Part shown: positions 42,769 through 51,271 of the stretch, piece after piece
Position numbering within the stretch: the stretch's first letter is position 1
Layout of the letters: each line of letters starts with the position of its first letter
Source: Sphaerisporangium sp040685555
GTDB taxonomy: Bacteria > Actinomycetota > Actinomycetes > Streptosporangiales > Streptosporangiaceae
Assembly (NCBI RefSeq): GCF_040685555.1
Contig: NZ_JBFBIK010000002.1
Location: forward strand, 1 to 64,000
DNA length: 64,000 bases
Direction of reading: 5' to 3'
Notes under the pieces: model-generated
The model's database searches: none
What the model saw: only the letters and a program-made list of their open reading frames with translations
What the model was told of the DNA's origin: nothing
Made by a program: the position numbers and the translations under genes

Positions 42769-43785
42769 TCACGAGGGCCGGCACGCGCCGACGGATCCCC
42801 GCTCGTGCAGTTCGGGCGCCTGGATGATCCTGCGCCTGCGGTTCTGCCCGTCCGCCGCCGCGACCACCAGCCGTACGGCGGCGCGCACGATGCCGTCGAT
42901 GTCCCAGTTGACGGTGGTCAGGCCGGGGGTGAGCAGCCCGGACATCGGGTGGTCGTCGTAGCCCATGACCGAGATGTCGTCGGGGATACGCAGCCCCAGC
43001 TCGGCCGCCGCCGCGTACACGCCGTAGGCGATGGAGTCGGAGAAGCAGAAGGCCGCGCTGGGCCTGGCCTCGCCGCGGAGCAGTGAGCACGCCACCTTGG
43101 TGGTGGCGGCCAGCCCGTGGGGGGCGGTCACGACGTCGATATCGAGCCCGAGGCGCTCGGCCTCGGCGGTCACGTGGACATCGGCGGGCCGGTCGGGGGT
43201 GCTGGACCATGTCGGGGTCAGGACGGCCACGCGGCGGTGGCCCTTCTCCCTGAGGTATTCGAGGGCCAGGGTGACGCCCCTGCGGTTGTCGAAGACCACC
43301 TCCCCCGCCGTGCGCGCGTCGACCAGGGCGTCGCCGATGGAGACCACCGGCAGCGTCTCGGCGAGCTGCGCCCACAGCGGCGCGGCCGGGTCGACCGGCT
43401 GCACGATCAGGCCGTCGACCCGCTGGTCGCGGAGCTGGCGCGCCAGGGTGCGCTCACGCCCGGGGTCGCCCGCCGCGTCGAGGATGAGCGCGTACCGATC
43501 TTTCTCGCGCAGGGCCCGCCCGATGCCGAACGCCAGCGACTGCTGCCAGAGGTCCTCCAGCGACCCGCAGAGCAGGCCGATCATGCCGGTGCGCCCGCTC
43601 GCCAGGGCGCGGGCGATGGGGTCGGCCTCGTACCCCAGCTCGGCGGCGGCCTGGCGTACCCGCTCGATGGTCTCCTCGGACACCTGCATGCCGCGCAGCG
43701 CGTAGGAGACGGCCGCGGGGGACAGGCCTGTCGCCTGGGCCACCTCGCGGATCGTCGTCCGTTTGCGTGGCTGGGAGCGCGGCAT
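42769..43785 (-). CDS. LacI family transcriptional regulator
   Basis: A 338-residue repressor. The N-terminal HTH is TIREVAQATGLSPAAVSYAL (about 11-30), followed by the hinge and a periplasmic-binding-protein-like domain with ISVMGYDDHPMSGLLTPGLT. It is divergent from the amidohydrolase operon, with two LacI-type operators between them, so it probably controls that operon and itself. ATG 43785 is preferred over the adjacent TTG. Confidence 0.9.
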   Translation of the reverse strand: MPRSQPRKRTTIREVAQATGLSPAAVSYALRGMQVSEETIERVRQAAAELGYEADPIARALASGRTGMIGLLCGSLEDLWQQSLAFGIGRALREKDRYALILDAAGDPGRERTLARQLRDQRVDGLIVQPVDPAAPLWAQLAETLPVVSIGDALVDARTAGEVVFDNRRGVTLALEYLREKGHRRVAVLTPTWSSTPDRPADVHVTAEAERLGLDIDVVTAPHGLAATTKVACSLLRGEARPSAAFCFSDSIAYGVYAAAAELGLRIPDDISVMGYDDHPMSGLLTPGLTTVNWDIDGIVRAAVRLVVAAADGQNRRRRIIQAPELHERGSVGACRPS

Positions 43786-43866
43786 CAAGCCAGCCTATGC
43801 CGAATCGCCTCATCACGAAGGGCCCTGCCATCTCGGTCTCTGGACAGAGTGTTGACGGCGGCGAGG

Positions 43867-43904
43867 TGAAGCGGTTCACTGAAGCGAATCAGTGAACCGT
43901 TTCA
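43867..43904. promoter_or_regulatory. Double LacI-type operator
   Basis: TGAAGCGGTTCA (43867-43878) and TGAACCGTTTCA (43893-43904) both match the LacI form with a central CG and have centres 26 bp apart. They are arranged as an inverted pair, and TCACTGA/TCAGTGA between them adds a third palindrome. Autoregulation of the LacI gene and control of the 43978 operon are likely. Confidence 0.75.
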
Positions 43905-43977
43905 CGGGACGTACCCAGACATACCCGATAATGTCGATAGGAATTGTCGGGTACAGTGGTCTCAGGAGGTGACAGCG

Positions 43978-44877
43978 GTGAGCATCGATGTGCACCAGCA
44001 CATTTGGACGCCAGGTTTCGTCGACGCGCTACGGGCGCGCGGCGAGCCGCCGTTCCTCGATGACTGGACGCTGTTCCTCGACGGCGAGGAGCCCTTCGCG
44101 GCGAACCCCCTCGACCACGACCTCGGCCACCGGCTGGCGTTCAACCGCGAGCACGCCATCGACCTGGCCCTGGTGTCGCTGTCGAGCCCGCTCGGCATCG
44201 AGCACCTGCCGCCCGCCGACGCCTGGCCGCTGCTCAACGCCTACCACGAGGGCGCGCTCGACCTGCCCGCGTCCTTCGGTTCCTGGGCCTCCACCTGCGT
44301 CTCCGAGATCGACCCGGCGCGCACCGCCAAGGTGCTGGACGGCGGCTTCGCCGGTCTCCAGTTGCCCGCGACCACCCTGCTCGACGCCGAGGGCTTCGCG
44401 CGGGTCGCGCCCCTGCTCGACCTGCTTGAGGAGCGCGACCGGCCGCTGTTCGTCCACCCGGGCCCGGCAGGGGCGCCGGACGGCCCCGCGTGGTGGCCGG
44501 CGGTCGTCTCGTACGTCCAGCAGATGCACGCCGCCTGGTACGCCTTCCAGGCGTTCGGCCGCCCGCGGCACCCTCGGCTCCGCGTCTGCTTCGCGCTGCT
44601 CGGCGGCCTCGCACCCCTGCACGTGGAGCGCTTCATCGCCCGAGGCGGCTCCACCCGGGGCGTCGTCGATCCGAACGCGTTCCTTGAGACCTCGTCCTAC
44701 GGCCACAAGGCCATCGACGCGATCAGCCGGGTGCTCGGCATCGAGGTCGTCGTCCTCGGTTCGGACGCCCCGTACGCGTCACCCCCCGAAGCCATGCTCG
44801 GCGAGGCCGCCACACACCAGATATCGGTGACCAATCCGATGCGCCTGCTAAATATGGAAGGAGTTGTGCCCAGATGA
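43978..44877 (+). CDS. Amidohydrolase family protein
   Basis: A 299-residue TIM-barrel metal-dependent hydrolase of the amidohydrolase_2 type. Metal ligands are visible in IDVHQHIWTPGF (about 3-14), a His in RPLFVHPGPAG (about 160) and the Asp in VLGSDAPYASPPEA (about 263). The group includes decarboxylases and lactonases such as ACMSD. AGGAGG 9 bp before GTG 43978 fits. It overlaps the start of the cysteine dioxygenase-like gene by 4 bp; the two work together under the LacI operators. The substrate is not known. Confidence 0.85.
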   Translation: MSIDVHQHIWTPGFVDALRARGEPPFLDDWTLFLDGEEPFAANPLDHDLGHRLAFNREHAIDLALVSLSSPLGIEHLPPADAWPLLNAYHEGALDLPASFGSWASTCVSEIDPARTAKVLDGGFAGLQLPATTLLDAEGFARVAPLLDLLEERDRPLFVHPGPAGAPDGPAWWPAVVSYVQQMHAAWYAFQAFGRPRHPRLRVCFALLGGLAPLHVERFIARGGSTRGVVDPNAFLETSSYGHKAIDAISRVLGIEVVVLGSDAPYASPPEAMLGEAATHQISVTNPMRLLNMEGVVPR

Positions 44878-45383
44878 GCTGGGAGTCATTGCCTGACCGA
44901 TTTCTCGACAAGCGCGAGCTGCGCGATCTCGTCGAAGAACTGGCGGAGCGACCTGAGCTCTGGTCGCACCACGTCACGTTCGGCGAGGCCGGAGAGGCCC
45001 GCCACTACGCCTCCCTCTATAGGGACTCCTACGTCGACGTGTGGCTCATCTGTTGGCGCCCGGACGACGACACCGGATGGCACGACCACGACGTGTCCTC
45101 CGGCGCCCTGAGGGTCGTGGCGGGCACGCTCAAGGAGTCGAACCCCCGCATCGGGGGCGCGCACCTGGAGACTCTCCTGTCCGAGGGCGAGTCGATCTCG
45201 TTCGGGCCCGACCACATCCACCGGGTGAACGGCCACGCGGAGACCAGCGTGTCGATCCACGCCTATTCTCCCCCGCTGTGGCGCCTCGGCCAGTACTCGA
45301 TCAGCGATGAGGGCGTCATGCGCCGTGTCTCTCTCAGCTACGCGGACGAGCTGCGCCAGACGGAGGCCGAGGCGCTCGTCTGA
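44874..45383 (+). CDS. Cysteine dioxygenase family protein
   Basis: A 169-residue cupin of the CDO type I family. Iron ligands are His70 and His72 in GWHDHDVSSG and His114 or His116 in GPDHIHRVNGH. Canonical enzymes oxidise cysteine to cysteine sulfinate; related thiol dioxygenases use 3-mercaptopropionate or others. The ATG overlaps the amidohydrolase stop (ATGA), so the two proteins are made together. It converges with and overlaps the glycerophosphodiesterase gene by 46 bp. Confidence 0.87.
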   Translation: MSWESLPDRFLDKRELRDLVEELAERPELWSHHVTFGEAGEARHYASLYRDSYVDVWLICWRPDDDTGWHDHDVSSGALRVVAGTLKESNPRIGGAHLETLLSEGESISFGPDHIHRVNGHAETSVSIHAYSPPLWRLGQYSISDEGVMRRVSLSYADELRQTEAEALV

Positions 45384-46480
45384 CCCTCGGTCCTGAGCCC
45401 GTCACGGGTACGCCTCGCGACATCGGGGTCGTCGGTGAACACGCCGTCGACCCCGAGCTCGTACAGCATCCTGAGCCAGCCGGCCACGTCGCCGTGCGCG
45501 CTCGCGTACCCGGGGGCCGCCGGGTCGCCCACGCGGAAGTCGGCGGGGAGCTGCGAGTTCTCCGGGCGGACCGTCCAGACGTGAACGGCCAGGCCCTCAC
45601 GATGGGCGTCCGCGACCAGCGTGGTCGGAGCCCCGAGGGTGTCATCCGCGTCCATCGGCACCACCAGGCGGGTGGAGGCGCCGATGCCGTCGGCGTACGA
45701 GGCGATCTCGCGCAGCCCCTCGGGCGTCGCCAGATCGCGGTAGGTGCGCGGATCCCCCGCGACGACCAGGTCCTCGGGAGCCCCTGAGGACTCCAGGAGC
45801 TGGATGAGCCGCAGCCGCGTCCTGCCGTGCAGCGCCTTCAGGCCGGCCGTCTCGAAGGACTGGATGAACACGGGGTCGGACCGCTCGCGCCAGCCGTACC
45901 GGTCAAGCGTCGCGAGCATCGGCCCCTCCAGGGGGAGCCCGATGGAGGCGAAGTAGCCCGGGTGCTTGGTCTCGGGGTAGAGGCCGACGCCGGTCCGGCG
46001 GGCGAGGGCGGCGATCTCGTCGAACGTCGCGATGCCGGCCAGGCCGTCGAAGGCGGCGCTGCCGGGACGCAGCCCGGGCAGGCGCTCCACCGCCCTCAGC
46101 GTGCGCAGCTCTTCCAGGGTGAAGTCCTCGGTGAACCACCCGGTCAGCCTGCGCCCGTCGATCACCTTGGTGGTCCTGCGCGTGGCGAACTCCGGATGCG
46201 TGGCGACGTCGGTCGTGTGGGAGATCTCGTTCTCGTGCCGCGCGACGAGCACGTGGTCCCTGGTCGAGACCAGGTCCGGCTCGATGAAGTCGGCGCCCAT
46301 CCGGATGGCGGTCTCGTAGGAGAGCAGGGTGTGCTCCGGCCGGTACGCGCAGGCGCCCCGGTGCCCGATGACGATCGGGCGGGGGCCGGGCCCGCCGGCG
46401 CCGTGCGCGGCGGAGACGGCGGTCATTCCGCCCGGCAGCAGGGACACCACACCGGCCAGTACCCACGGAAAGACGATCAC
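45338..46480 (-). CDS. Secreted glycerophosphodiester phosphodiesterase
   Basis: A 380-residue GDPD with a signal peptide (VFPWVLAGVVSLLPGGMTAV) and the TIM-barrel motifs VIGHRGACAYRPEHT (about 37-51), FIEPDLVSTRDHVLVARHEN (about 65-84) and VDGVFTDDPDVARRT near the end. It releases sn-glycerol-3-phosphate from glycerophosphodiesters and acts outside the membrane. ATG 46480 begins the signal peptide. The last 46 bp overlap the cysteine dioxygenase gene on the other strand, an unusual antisense arrangement. Confidence 0.9.
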   Translation of the reverse strand: MIVFPWVLAGVVSLLPGGMTAVSAAHGAGGPGPRPIVIGHRGACAYRPEHTLLSYETAIRMGADFIEPDLVSTRDHVLVARHENEISHTTDVATHPEFATRRTTKVIDGRRLTGWFTEDFTLEELRTLRAVERLPGLRPGSAAFDGLAGIATFDEIAALARRTGVGLYPETKHPGYFASIGLPLEGPMLATLDRYGWRERSDPVFIQSFETAGLKALHGRTRLRLIQLLESSGAPEDLVVAGDPRTYRDLATPEGLREIASYADGIGASTRLVVPMDADDTLGAPTTLVADAHREGLAVHVWTVRPENSQLPADFRVGDPAAPGYASAHGDVAGWLRMLYELGVDGVFTDDPDVARRTRDGLRTEGQTSASASVWRSSSA

Positions 46481-46557
46481 CGGTCGATATTAGGCCTGGT
46501 CAAATACCCATCCTCCGTCGACACGCAGAGGGCTCCCGTGACCGGGTGCCCGCCGGG

Positions 46558-47811
46558 TCACGCCTCGGCGGGCACGGGACGCCCGGCGAGGACGCCGAAG
46601 CCGAGCTGGACGCCGCAGACGAGCAGGCCGGTCACCAGCGGCAGCGTCCAGCCGCCGGAGAGCTGGTGGAGCAGCCCGATGAGGAAGGGACCGAGGGCCG
46701 CGAGCAGGTAGCCGGACGACTGCGCCACCGCCGACAGCGCGGTGACCGAGGCGGGGTCGGGCGCCCGCAGGGCGATGATCAGCAGGGCGAGCGCGATCGA
46801 GGCTCCCTGGCCGACCCCGAGCACGATCATCCACAGCCACGGCAACGTGATCGGGGCGAACAGCACGCCGAGATACCCGGCGACGGTCAGTAGCGCGGCC
46901 ACCACGATGTGCGGCACCTGCGACCGGGCGCCTCCCGCGTGCACCGGCACCGTGAGCGTGGCGGCGATCTGCGCGAGGTTGGTCAGCGCCAGCAGGTAGC
47001 CGGCCTGGTCGGCGGGGAGCCCCGCGTCACGGAAGATCGTCGGCAGCCAGGCCAGCATGATGTAGAACGTCAGCGACTGGAAGCCCATGAAGGCCATGAC
47101 GTACCAGGTCACGCGCCTGCGCAGCAGCATGGCGTACGGCCTGTGCCCGCCGCCGTCCCGGTCGCGACGGTGCCGCCGCAGGGCCTGCGGCGCCCACAGC
47201 GCCGCCGCCGCCAGTGCCAGGACCGCCACGGATCCGGCCGCCGCGCGCCAGCCGTACCCCTCCTCGATGGGCACCATGATCGCCGACGCCGTGGCCGCGC
47301 CCGTCACCAGGCCCGAGACGTAGACGCCGGTGAAGAGCCCGACGCGGTGGGGAAAATGCTGTTTCACCACGCCGGGCATGACCACGTTCATGATGGCGAT
47401 GGCCGTGCCCGCGACGGCGGACCCGGCGTACAGCGCGACGAGGCCGCCCACCCCGCGCAGGACGACCCCCGCGGCGAGGATGAGCAGGCCTATCAGCAGC
47501 GTGCGATCGAGGCCGAGGCGCGTCGCCAGGACTGGCGCGACCGGGGCGAGCAGGCCGAGGCAGACCACCATGACGGTGGTGATCGCCCCGCCCGCCGCGG
47601 GGCTCAGCGAGACGTCGTCCATGATCTCGCTGAGCAGCGGCGACACCCCGGCGAGGGCGGGCCGCAGGTTGAGCGAGGCCAGCACGAATCCCGCGATCAG
47701 CAGTAGCTGTCCCCGGCCGAGCCATGCGGGGTCGGTTCCGGTGCCGGTCGCGGGGGTGAGGGGGTGCGCGGGTCCCGGTTCGGGCTCGGGGTCCGTGGTG
47801 GAACTGGTCAT
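46558..47811 (-). CDS. MFS transporter, CynX/NimT type
   Basis: A 417-residue, twelve-helix major facilitator of the cyanate/2-nitroimidazole permease group: LASLNLRPALAGVSPLLSEI (about 38-57) and LTFYIMLAWLPTIFRDAGLP (about 250) are typical. The N-terminal 30 residues are a Pro/Thr-rich cytoplasmic tail. It lies 25 bp after the aldehyde dehydrogenase gene on the same strand, so it may carry the compound that the enzyme uses. The exact substrate is unknown. Confidence 0.88.
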   Translation of the reverse strand: MTSSTTDPEPEPGPAHPLTPATGTGTDPAWLGRGQLLLIAGFVLASLNLRPALAGVSPLLSEIMDDVSLSPAAGGAITTVMVVCLGLLAPVAPVLATRLGLDRTLLIGLLILAAGVVLRGVGGLVALYAGSAVAGTAIAIMNVVMPGVVKQHFPHRVGLFTGVYVSGLVTGAATASAIMVPIEEGYGWRAAAGSVAVLALAAAALWAPQALRRHRRDRDGGGHRPYAMLLRRRVTWYVMAFMGFQSLTFYIMLAWLPTIFRDAGLPADQAGYLLALTNLAQIAATLTVPVHAGGARSQVPHIVVAALLTVAGYLGVLFAPITLPWLWMIVLGVGQGASIALALLIIALRAPDPASVTALSAVAQSSGYLLAALGPFLIGLLHQLSGGWTLPLVTGLLVCGVQLGFGVLAGRPVPAEA

Positions 47812-47836
47812 CGGCCCGGGAGCCTACCGGTGGCCA

Positions 47837-49300
47837 TCAGAAGGGGTATCGGGCGATGTCGCCCTGCATGGTCACCCACTGCGTGTCGGTGAACGCCTCG
47901 ATGTTGGCCCTGGTGCCGCCGAACCTCGATCCGGTGCCGGAGGCCCCGACCCCGCCGAAGGGCGCGACCGCCTCGTCGTCCACGGTCTGGTCGTTGATGT
48001 GGACGATGCCGCTGGGGATGAGGTCGGCCAGGGCCAGCCCCTTCATGGCGTCCCCCGTCAGGATGCCGAGCGACAGGCCGTACTCGCTGTCGGCCGCCAG
48101 GGAGGCCGCCTCCTCCGGAGACGAGAACCCCATGACCGGGGCGACCGGCCCGAAGACCTCCTCCGCGTACGCGGGCGCGGACGGCGTCAGGTCGGTCAGC
48201 ACGGTCGGGCGGTAGAACAGGCCCTCGTACGTGCCGCCGGCCGCGAGCCGGGCCCCGCTGTCGAGGCTCCCGGTGACCAGCGCGTGGACCTTGTCCCGCT
48301 GGCGCTCGTCGATGAGCGGGCCGAGGGCGACCTCCTGGGTGGCGGGGTCGCCGACCGGCATGTGGTCGGCCTTGGCGGCGAGCCGCTCGACGTACTCGTC
48401 CTTGATCGACGAGTGGACCAGGTGCCGTCCCGCGGTCATGCAGATCTGGCCCTGGTGGAAGAACGATCCCCAGGCCCCCGCCGAGACGGCGAGGTCGAGG
48501 TCGGCGTCGTCGAGGACGATCAGCGCGGAGTTGCCGCCGAGCTCCAGGTGGACGCGCTTGAGGTGCCGGGCGGCGAGCTCTCCCACCTTGCGCCCCGCCG
48601 CCGTGGAGCCGGTGAACGAGATGACGCGGATGCGGGGGTCGGCGACCATCGCCTCCCCGGTCTCCGCGCCGCCGGGGAGCATGTGCAGCAGGCCGGCGGG
48701 CAGCCCCGCCTCCTCGAACACGCGGGCGACCGCCACGCCGCCGCAGACGGCGGTGCGCGGGTCGGGTTTGAACACCACCGCGTTGCCGAGGGCCAGCGCG
48801 GGCGCGACGGACCGGATGCCGAGGATCAGCGGCGCGTTGAACGGCGAGATGACCCCGACGACCCCGACCGGCACGCGGCGGGCGAGGCTGAGGCGCTTCT
48901 TGGCGGTCGGCAGGATCTCGCCGGGCGGCTGGGAGGCCAGGGCCGCGGCCTCGTAGCACTCCTGCGCGGCGACGTAGGTCTCGAAGCCCGCCTTGCCGGG
49001 GATCGAACCGGACTCGCGGATCAGCCACCCCTGGATGTCGGCGGCGTGCTCCTCGAACAAGCGGCCCGCCCTGCGCAGGACGCCCGCGCGCTCCTCGAAC
49101 GAGGCGGCGGCCCACTCGCGCTGGGCCTTGGCCGCCTGTGCGGACGCGGCGGTGACGTCCGCGGGACCGGCGACACCGGCCCGGCCGATCTCGTGCCCGG
49201 TGGCGGGCGCGATCACCGGGGCGTCACCGGCCCGCGACGGCTCCCAGCCGTTGCCGCCGAACACCGATCCGGACCAGACCTTGGGATCGAGAAAGTCCAC
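47837..49300 (-). CDS. Aldehyde dehydrogenase family protein (benzaldehyde/vanillin type)
   Basis: A 487-residue ALDH with the catalytic Cys in HQGQICMTAGRHLVH (about 284), the Glu in VHLELGGNSALIVLD (about 250) and FTGSTAAGRKVGELAARH. This sequence type is close to benzaldehyde and vanillin dehydrogenases. GTG 49300 is the start because AAAGGGGA lies 8-15 bp upstream; the open frame beyond it to 49444 is part of an unrelated ABC ATPase fragment. It precedes the MFS gene at 46558-47811. IclR-like palindromes lie upstream at 49452-49485. Confidence 0.9.
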   Translation of the reverse strand: MDFLDPKVWSGSVFGGNGWEPSRAGDAPVIAPATGHEIGRAGVAGPADVTAASAQAAKAQREWAAASFEERAGVLRRAGRLFEEHAADIQGWLIRESGSIPGKAGFETYVAAQECYEAAALASQPPGEILPTAKKRLSLARRVPVGVVGVISPFNAPLILGIRSVAPALALGNAVVFKPDPRTAVCGGVAVARVFEEAGLPAGLLHMLPGGAETGEAMVADPRIRVISFTGSTAAGRKVGELAARHLKRVHLELGGNSALIVLDDADLDLAVSAGAWGSFFHQGQICMTAGRHLVHSSIKDEYVERLAAKADHMPVGDPATQEVALGPLIDERQRDKVHALVTGSLDSGARLAAGGTYEGLFYRPTVLTDLTPSAPAYAEEVFGPVAPVMGFSSPEEAASLAADSEYGLSLGILTGDAMKGLALADLIPSGIVHINDQTVDDEAVAPFGGVGASGTGSRFGGTRANIEAFTDTQWVTMQGDIARYPF

Positions 49301-49390
49301 GACGAATCCCCTTTCTATGGTGCTGTGCCGCCCGCCGGGGCTCACCGGGCGTCCTTCGCCACGACGGCCGGGGACGGCCAGGTCCTCCGG

Positions 49391-49444
49391 CTCGGCGCGG
49401 GTCTGCGCGTCGACGGCCGCGAACGGCTCGTCCATGAGCAGCAC
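49391..49444 (-). pseudogene. Fragment of an ABC transporter ATPase gene
   Basis: The minus-strand frame upstream of the aldehyde dehydrogenase gene reads MLLMDEPFAAVDAQTRAE, the Walker B and D-loop of a SsuB/TauB-type ABC ATPase. No Walker A, signature or other domain exists around it. The continuing sequence is not ABC-like. It is the remnant of a transporter gene deleted when the neighbouring genes were rearranged. Confidence 0.8.
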
Positions 49445-49451
49445 CTCCGGC

Positions 49452-49485
49452 GTTCGCTATGCGAACGGGCGTTCTTCACAAGAAC
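49452..49485. promoter_or_regulatory. Two IclR-like operator palindromes
   Basis: GTTCGCTATGCGAAC (49452-49466) and GTTCTTCACAAGAAC (49471-49485) are perfect palindromes of 6-3-6 form and lie 19 bp apart. The form is typical of IclR-family binding sites. A third one, GTTCGCGAAC at 49601-49610, lies next to the CoA-transferase promoter. Confidence 0.7.
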
Positions 49486-49600
49486 GTTCTACGGCAAACT
49501 ACGCCCGCGGGTACGTCGCGTCAACGCCCGTGAAACACCCTGGTTACCCGCGGCTTGACTGGTCCGCTTTAGCATAAGTACCGTCCAAGTCAGAACTTCT

Positions 49601-49610
49601 GTTCGCGAAC
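49601..49610. promoter_or_regulatory. Third IclR-like palindrome before the CoA-transferase operon
   Basis: GTTCGCGAAC is a perfect palindrome 21 bp before the GTG of the CoA-transferase alpha gene. It also shares GAAC/GTTC with AGAACTTCTGTTC just upstream. The rest of 49486-49631 has the A/T-rich promoter stretch TTTAGCATAAGTA. Confidence 0.6.
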
Positions 49611-49631
49611 CGAACACTCGGGGAGGTGGGC

Positions 49632-50441
49632 GTGGCCGAGCTGGTTCCGCTCTCAGAGGCGGTCGAGCGGCTCGTGCGCGACGGCGACAGCGTGGCGCTG
49701 GAGGGGTTCACCCATCTCATCCCGTTCGCGGCGGCGCACGAGATCATCCGCCAGGGGCGCCAGGATCTCACCCTCATCAGGATGACACCCGACCTGGTCT
49801 ACGACCAGATGATCGGCATGGGCTGCGCCAGGAAGCTCATCTTCTCCTGGGGCGGCAATCCCGGGGTCGGCTCACTTCACCGCTTCCGTGAAGCCGTGCA
49901 GAACCATTCCCTGGAGATCGAGGAGCACAGCCACGCGGGCATGGCCAACGCCTACGTCGCGGGCGCCTCGGGGTTGCCCTTCGCGGTGCTGCGCGGCTAC
50001 CGGGGCACCGACCTGCCCGGCGTGACGGCAACGATCAAGCCGATCACCTGCCCGTTCACCGGCGAGGAGCTCACGGCCGTGCCCGCCGTCAACCCCGACG
50101 CGGGCGTCATCCACGCCCAGCGGGCCGACCGGCGGGGCAACGTGCAGCTCTGGGGCATCACCGGCATCCAGAAGGAGGTCGTGCTCGCCTCACGCCGCTC
50201 GCTGGTCACGGTCGAGGAGGTCGTCGACTCGCTCGACCCGGTGCCGGGCGCGATCGTGCTCCCCTCGTGGGCCGTCGAGTACGTGTCCGTCGCCCCCGGC
50301 GGGTCCCATCCGTCGTACACCCAGGGCTACTCGGTCCGCGACAACGACTTCTACTCCGCCTGGGACGCCATCAGCCGCGACCGCGAGACCTTCATGTCCT
50401 GGATGGAGGACCACGTCATGTCCACAAGGGCCCCCCGATGA
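49632..50441 (+). CDS. CoA-transferase alpha subunit
   Basis: A 269-residue family I CoA-transferase alpha subunit. It begins VAELVPLSEAVERLVRDGDS and has EGFTHLIPFAAAHEIIRQG (about 24-42) plus the glycine-rich FSWGGNPGVGSLHRFREA (about 77-94). With the beta subunit it may move CoA between acids; the sequence type resembles the 3-oxoadipate and the IpdA-like (steroid ring) enzymes. GGGAGG lies 5-10 bp before GTG 49632. It starts the operon divergent to the aldehyde dehydrogenase gene. Confidence 0.88.
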   Translation: MAELVPLSEAVERLVRDGDSVALEGFTHLIPFAAAHEIIRQGRQDLTLIRMTPDLVYDQMIGMGCARKLIFSWGGNPGVGSLHRFREAVQNHSLEIEEHSHAGMANAYVAGASGLPFAVLRGYRGTDLPGVTATIKPITCPFTGEELTAVPAVNPDAGVIHAQRADRRGNVQLWGITGIQKEVVLASRRSLVTVEEVVDSLDPVPGAIVLPSWAVEYVSVAPGGSHPSYTQGYSVRDNDFYSAWDAISRDRETFMSWMEDHVMSTRAPR

Positions 50442-51175
50442 GCTGGACCGCCGACGAGATGATGACGATCGCGGCCGCCCGGCGGCTGCGCGACGGCCAG
50501 TCCTGCTTCGTCGGCATCGGGCTGCCCAGCACGGCCGCCAACCTGGCCCGCAGGACCCACGCCCCCGAGCTCACGCTGATCTACGAGTCCGGCACCATCG
50601 GCGCCAAGCCCGGCCACCTGCCGCTGTCCATCGGCGACGGCGTCCTGGCCGAGACCGCCGACACGGTCGTCAGCGTCCCTGAGGTGTTCAACTACTGGCT
50701 CCAGCCGGGCCGCATCGACGTCGGCTTCCTCGGCGCCGCCCAGATCGACAGGTACGGCAACATCAACACCACGGTGATCGGCGACTACGACGACCCGAAG
50801 GTACGCCTGCCGGGCGCGGGGGGCGCTCCGGAGATCGCGGCGTCCTGCGGCGAGGTGATCGTGATCGTGCGGCAGAGCCGGCGCGCGTTCGTCGACCGCG
50901 TCGACTTCATCACCTCAGTGGGCTTCGGGTCGGGAGCGGGCGACCGTGCCCGGCTCGGCCTGCGCGGGCGGGGTCCCCGCACGGTCATCACCGATCTCGG
51001 GATCCTTGAGCCCGACCCGGCCACCGAGGAGCTGCGGCTCACGCGCCTGCATCCCGGAGTCGATCTCGACAGGGTCCGCGAGGCCACCGGCTGGCCGATC
51101 GCCATCAGCCCCGACCTGGACGTCTCCCCGCCGCCCACCGACCACGAGCTGGCGACACTGCGGGCGATGACATGA
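50438..51175 (+). CDS. CoA-transferase beta subunit
   Basis: A 245-residue beta subunit with LTLIYESGTIGAKPGHLPLS (about 44-63), which includes the Glu at the place of the catalytic Glu in family I, and WLQPGRIDVGFLGAAQIDRY (about 86-105). It fits the 3-oxoadipate or IpdB-like group. ATG 50438 overlaps the alpha-subunit stop (ATGA), showing translational coupling. Which acid is the substrate cannot be decided; the PcaR-type regulator nearby favours an aromatic-acid pathway. Confidence 0.88.
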   Translation: MSWTADEMMTIAAARRLRDGQSCFVGIGLPSTAANLARRTHAPELTLIYESGTIGAKPGHLPLSIGDGVLAETADTVVSVPEVFNYWLQPGRIDVGFLGAAQIDRYGNINTTVIGDYDDPKVRLPGAGGAPEIAASCGEVIVIVRQSRRAFVDRVDFITSVGFGSGAGDRARLGLRGRGPRTVITDLGILEPDPATEELRLTRLHPGVDLDRVREATGWPIAISPDLDVSPPPTDHELATLRAMT

Positions 51176-51197
51176 TCAACCGCGAACCTCCGGGCGC

Positions 51198-51235
51198 TGC
51201 CGGCACAGCCGATCACTGCCGGCACAGCCGATCAC
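51198..51235 (+). repeat. 19-bp tandem direct repeat at the IclR promoter
   Basis: Two exact copies of TGCCGGCACAGCCGATCAC lie at 51198-51216 and 51217-51235. They end 6 bp before TATAAC (51242-51247), a possible -10 element of the IclR gene, so they cover the -35 region. Confidence 0.8.
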
Positions 51236-51271
51236 TGCTGGTATAACGGTCACCGCGAAAGGGGACTGACC

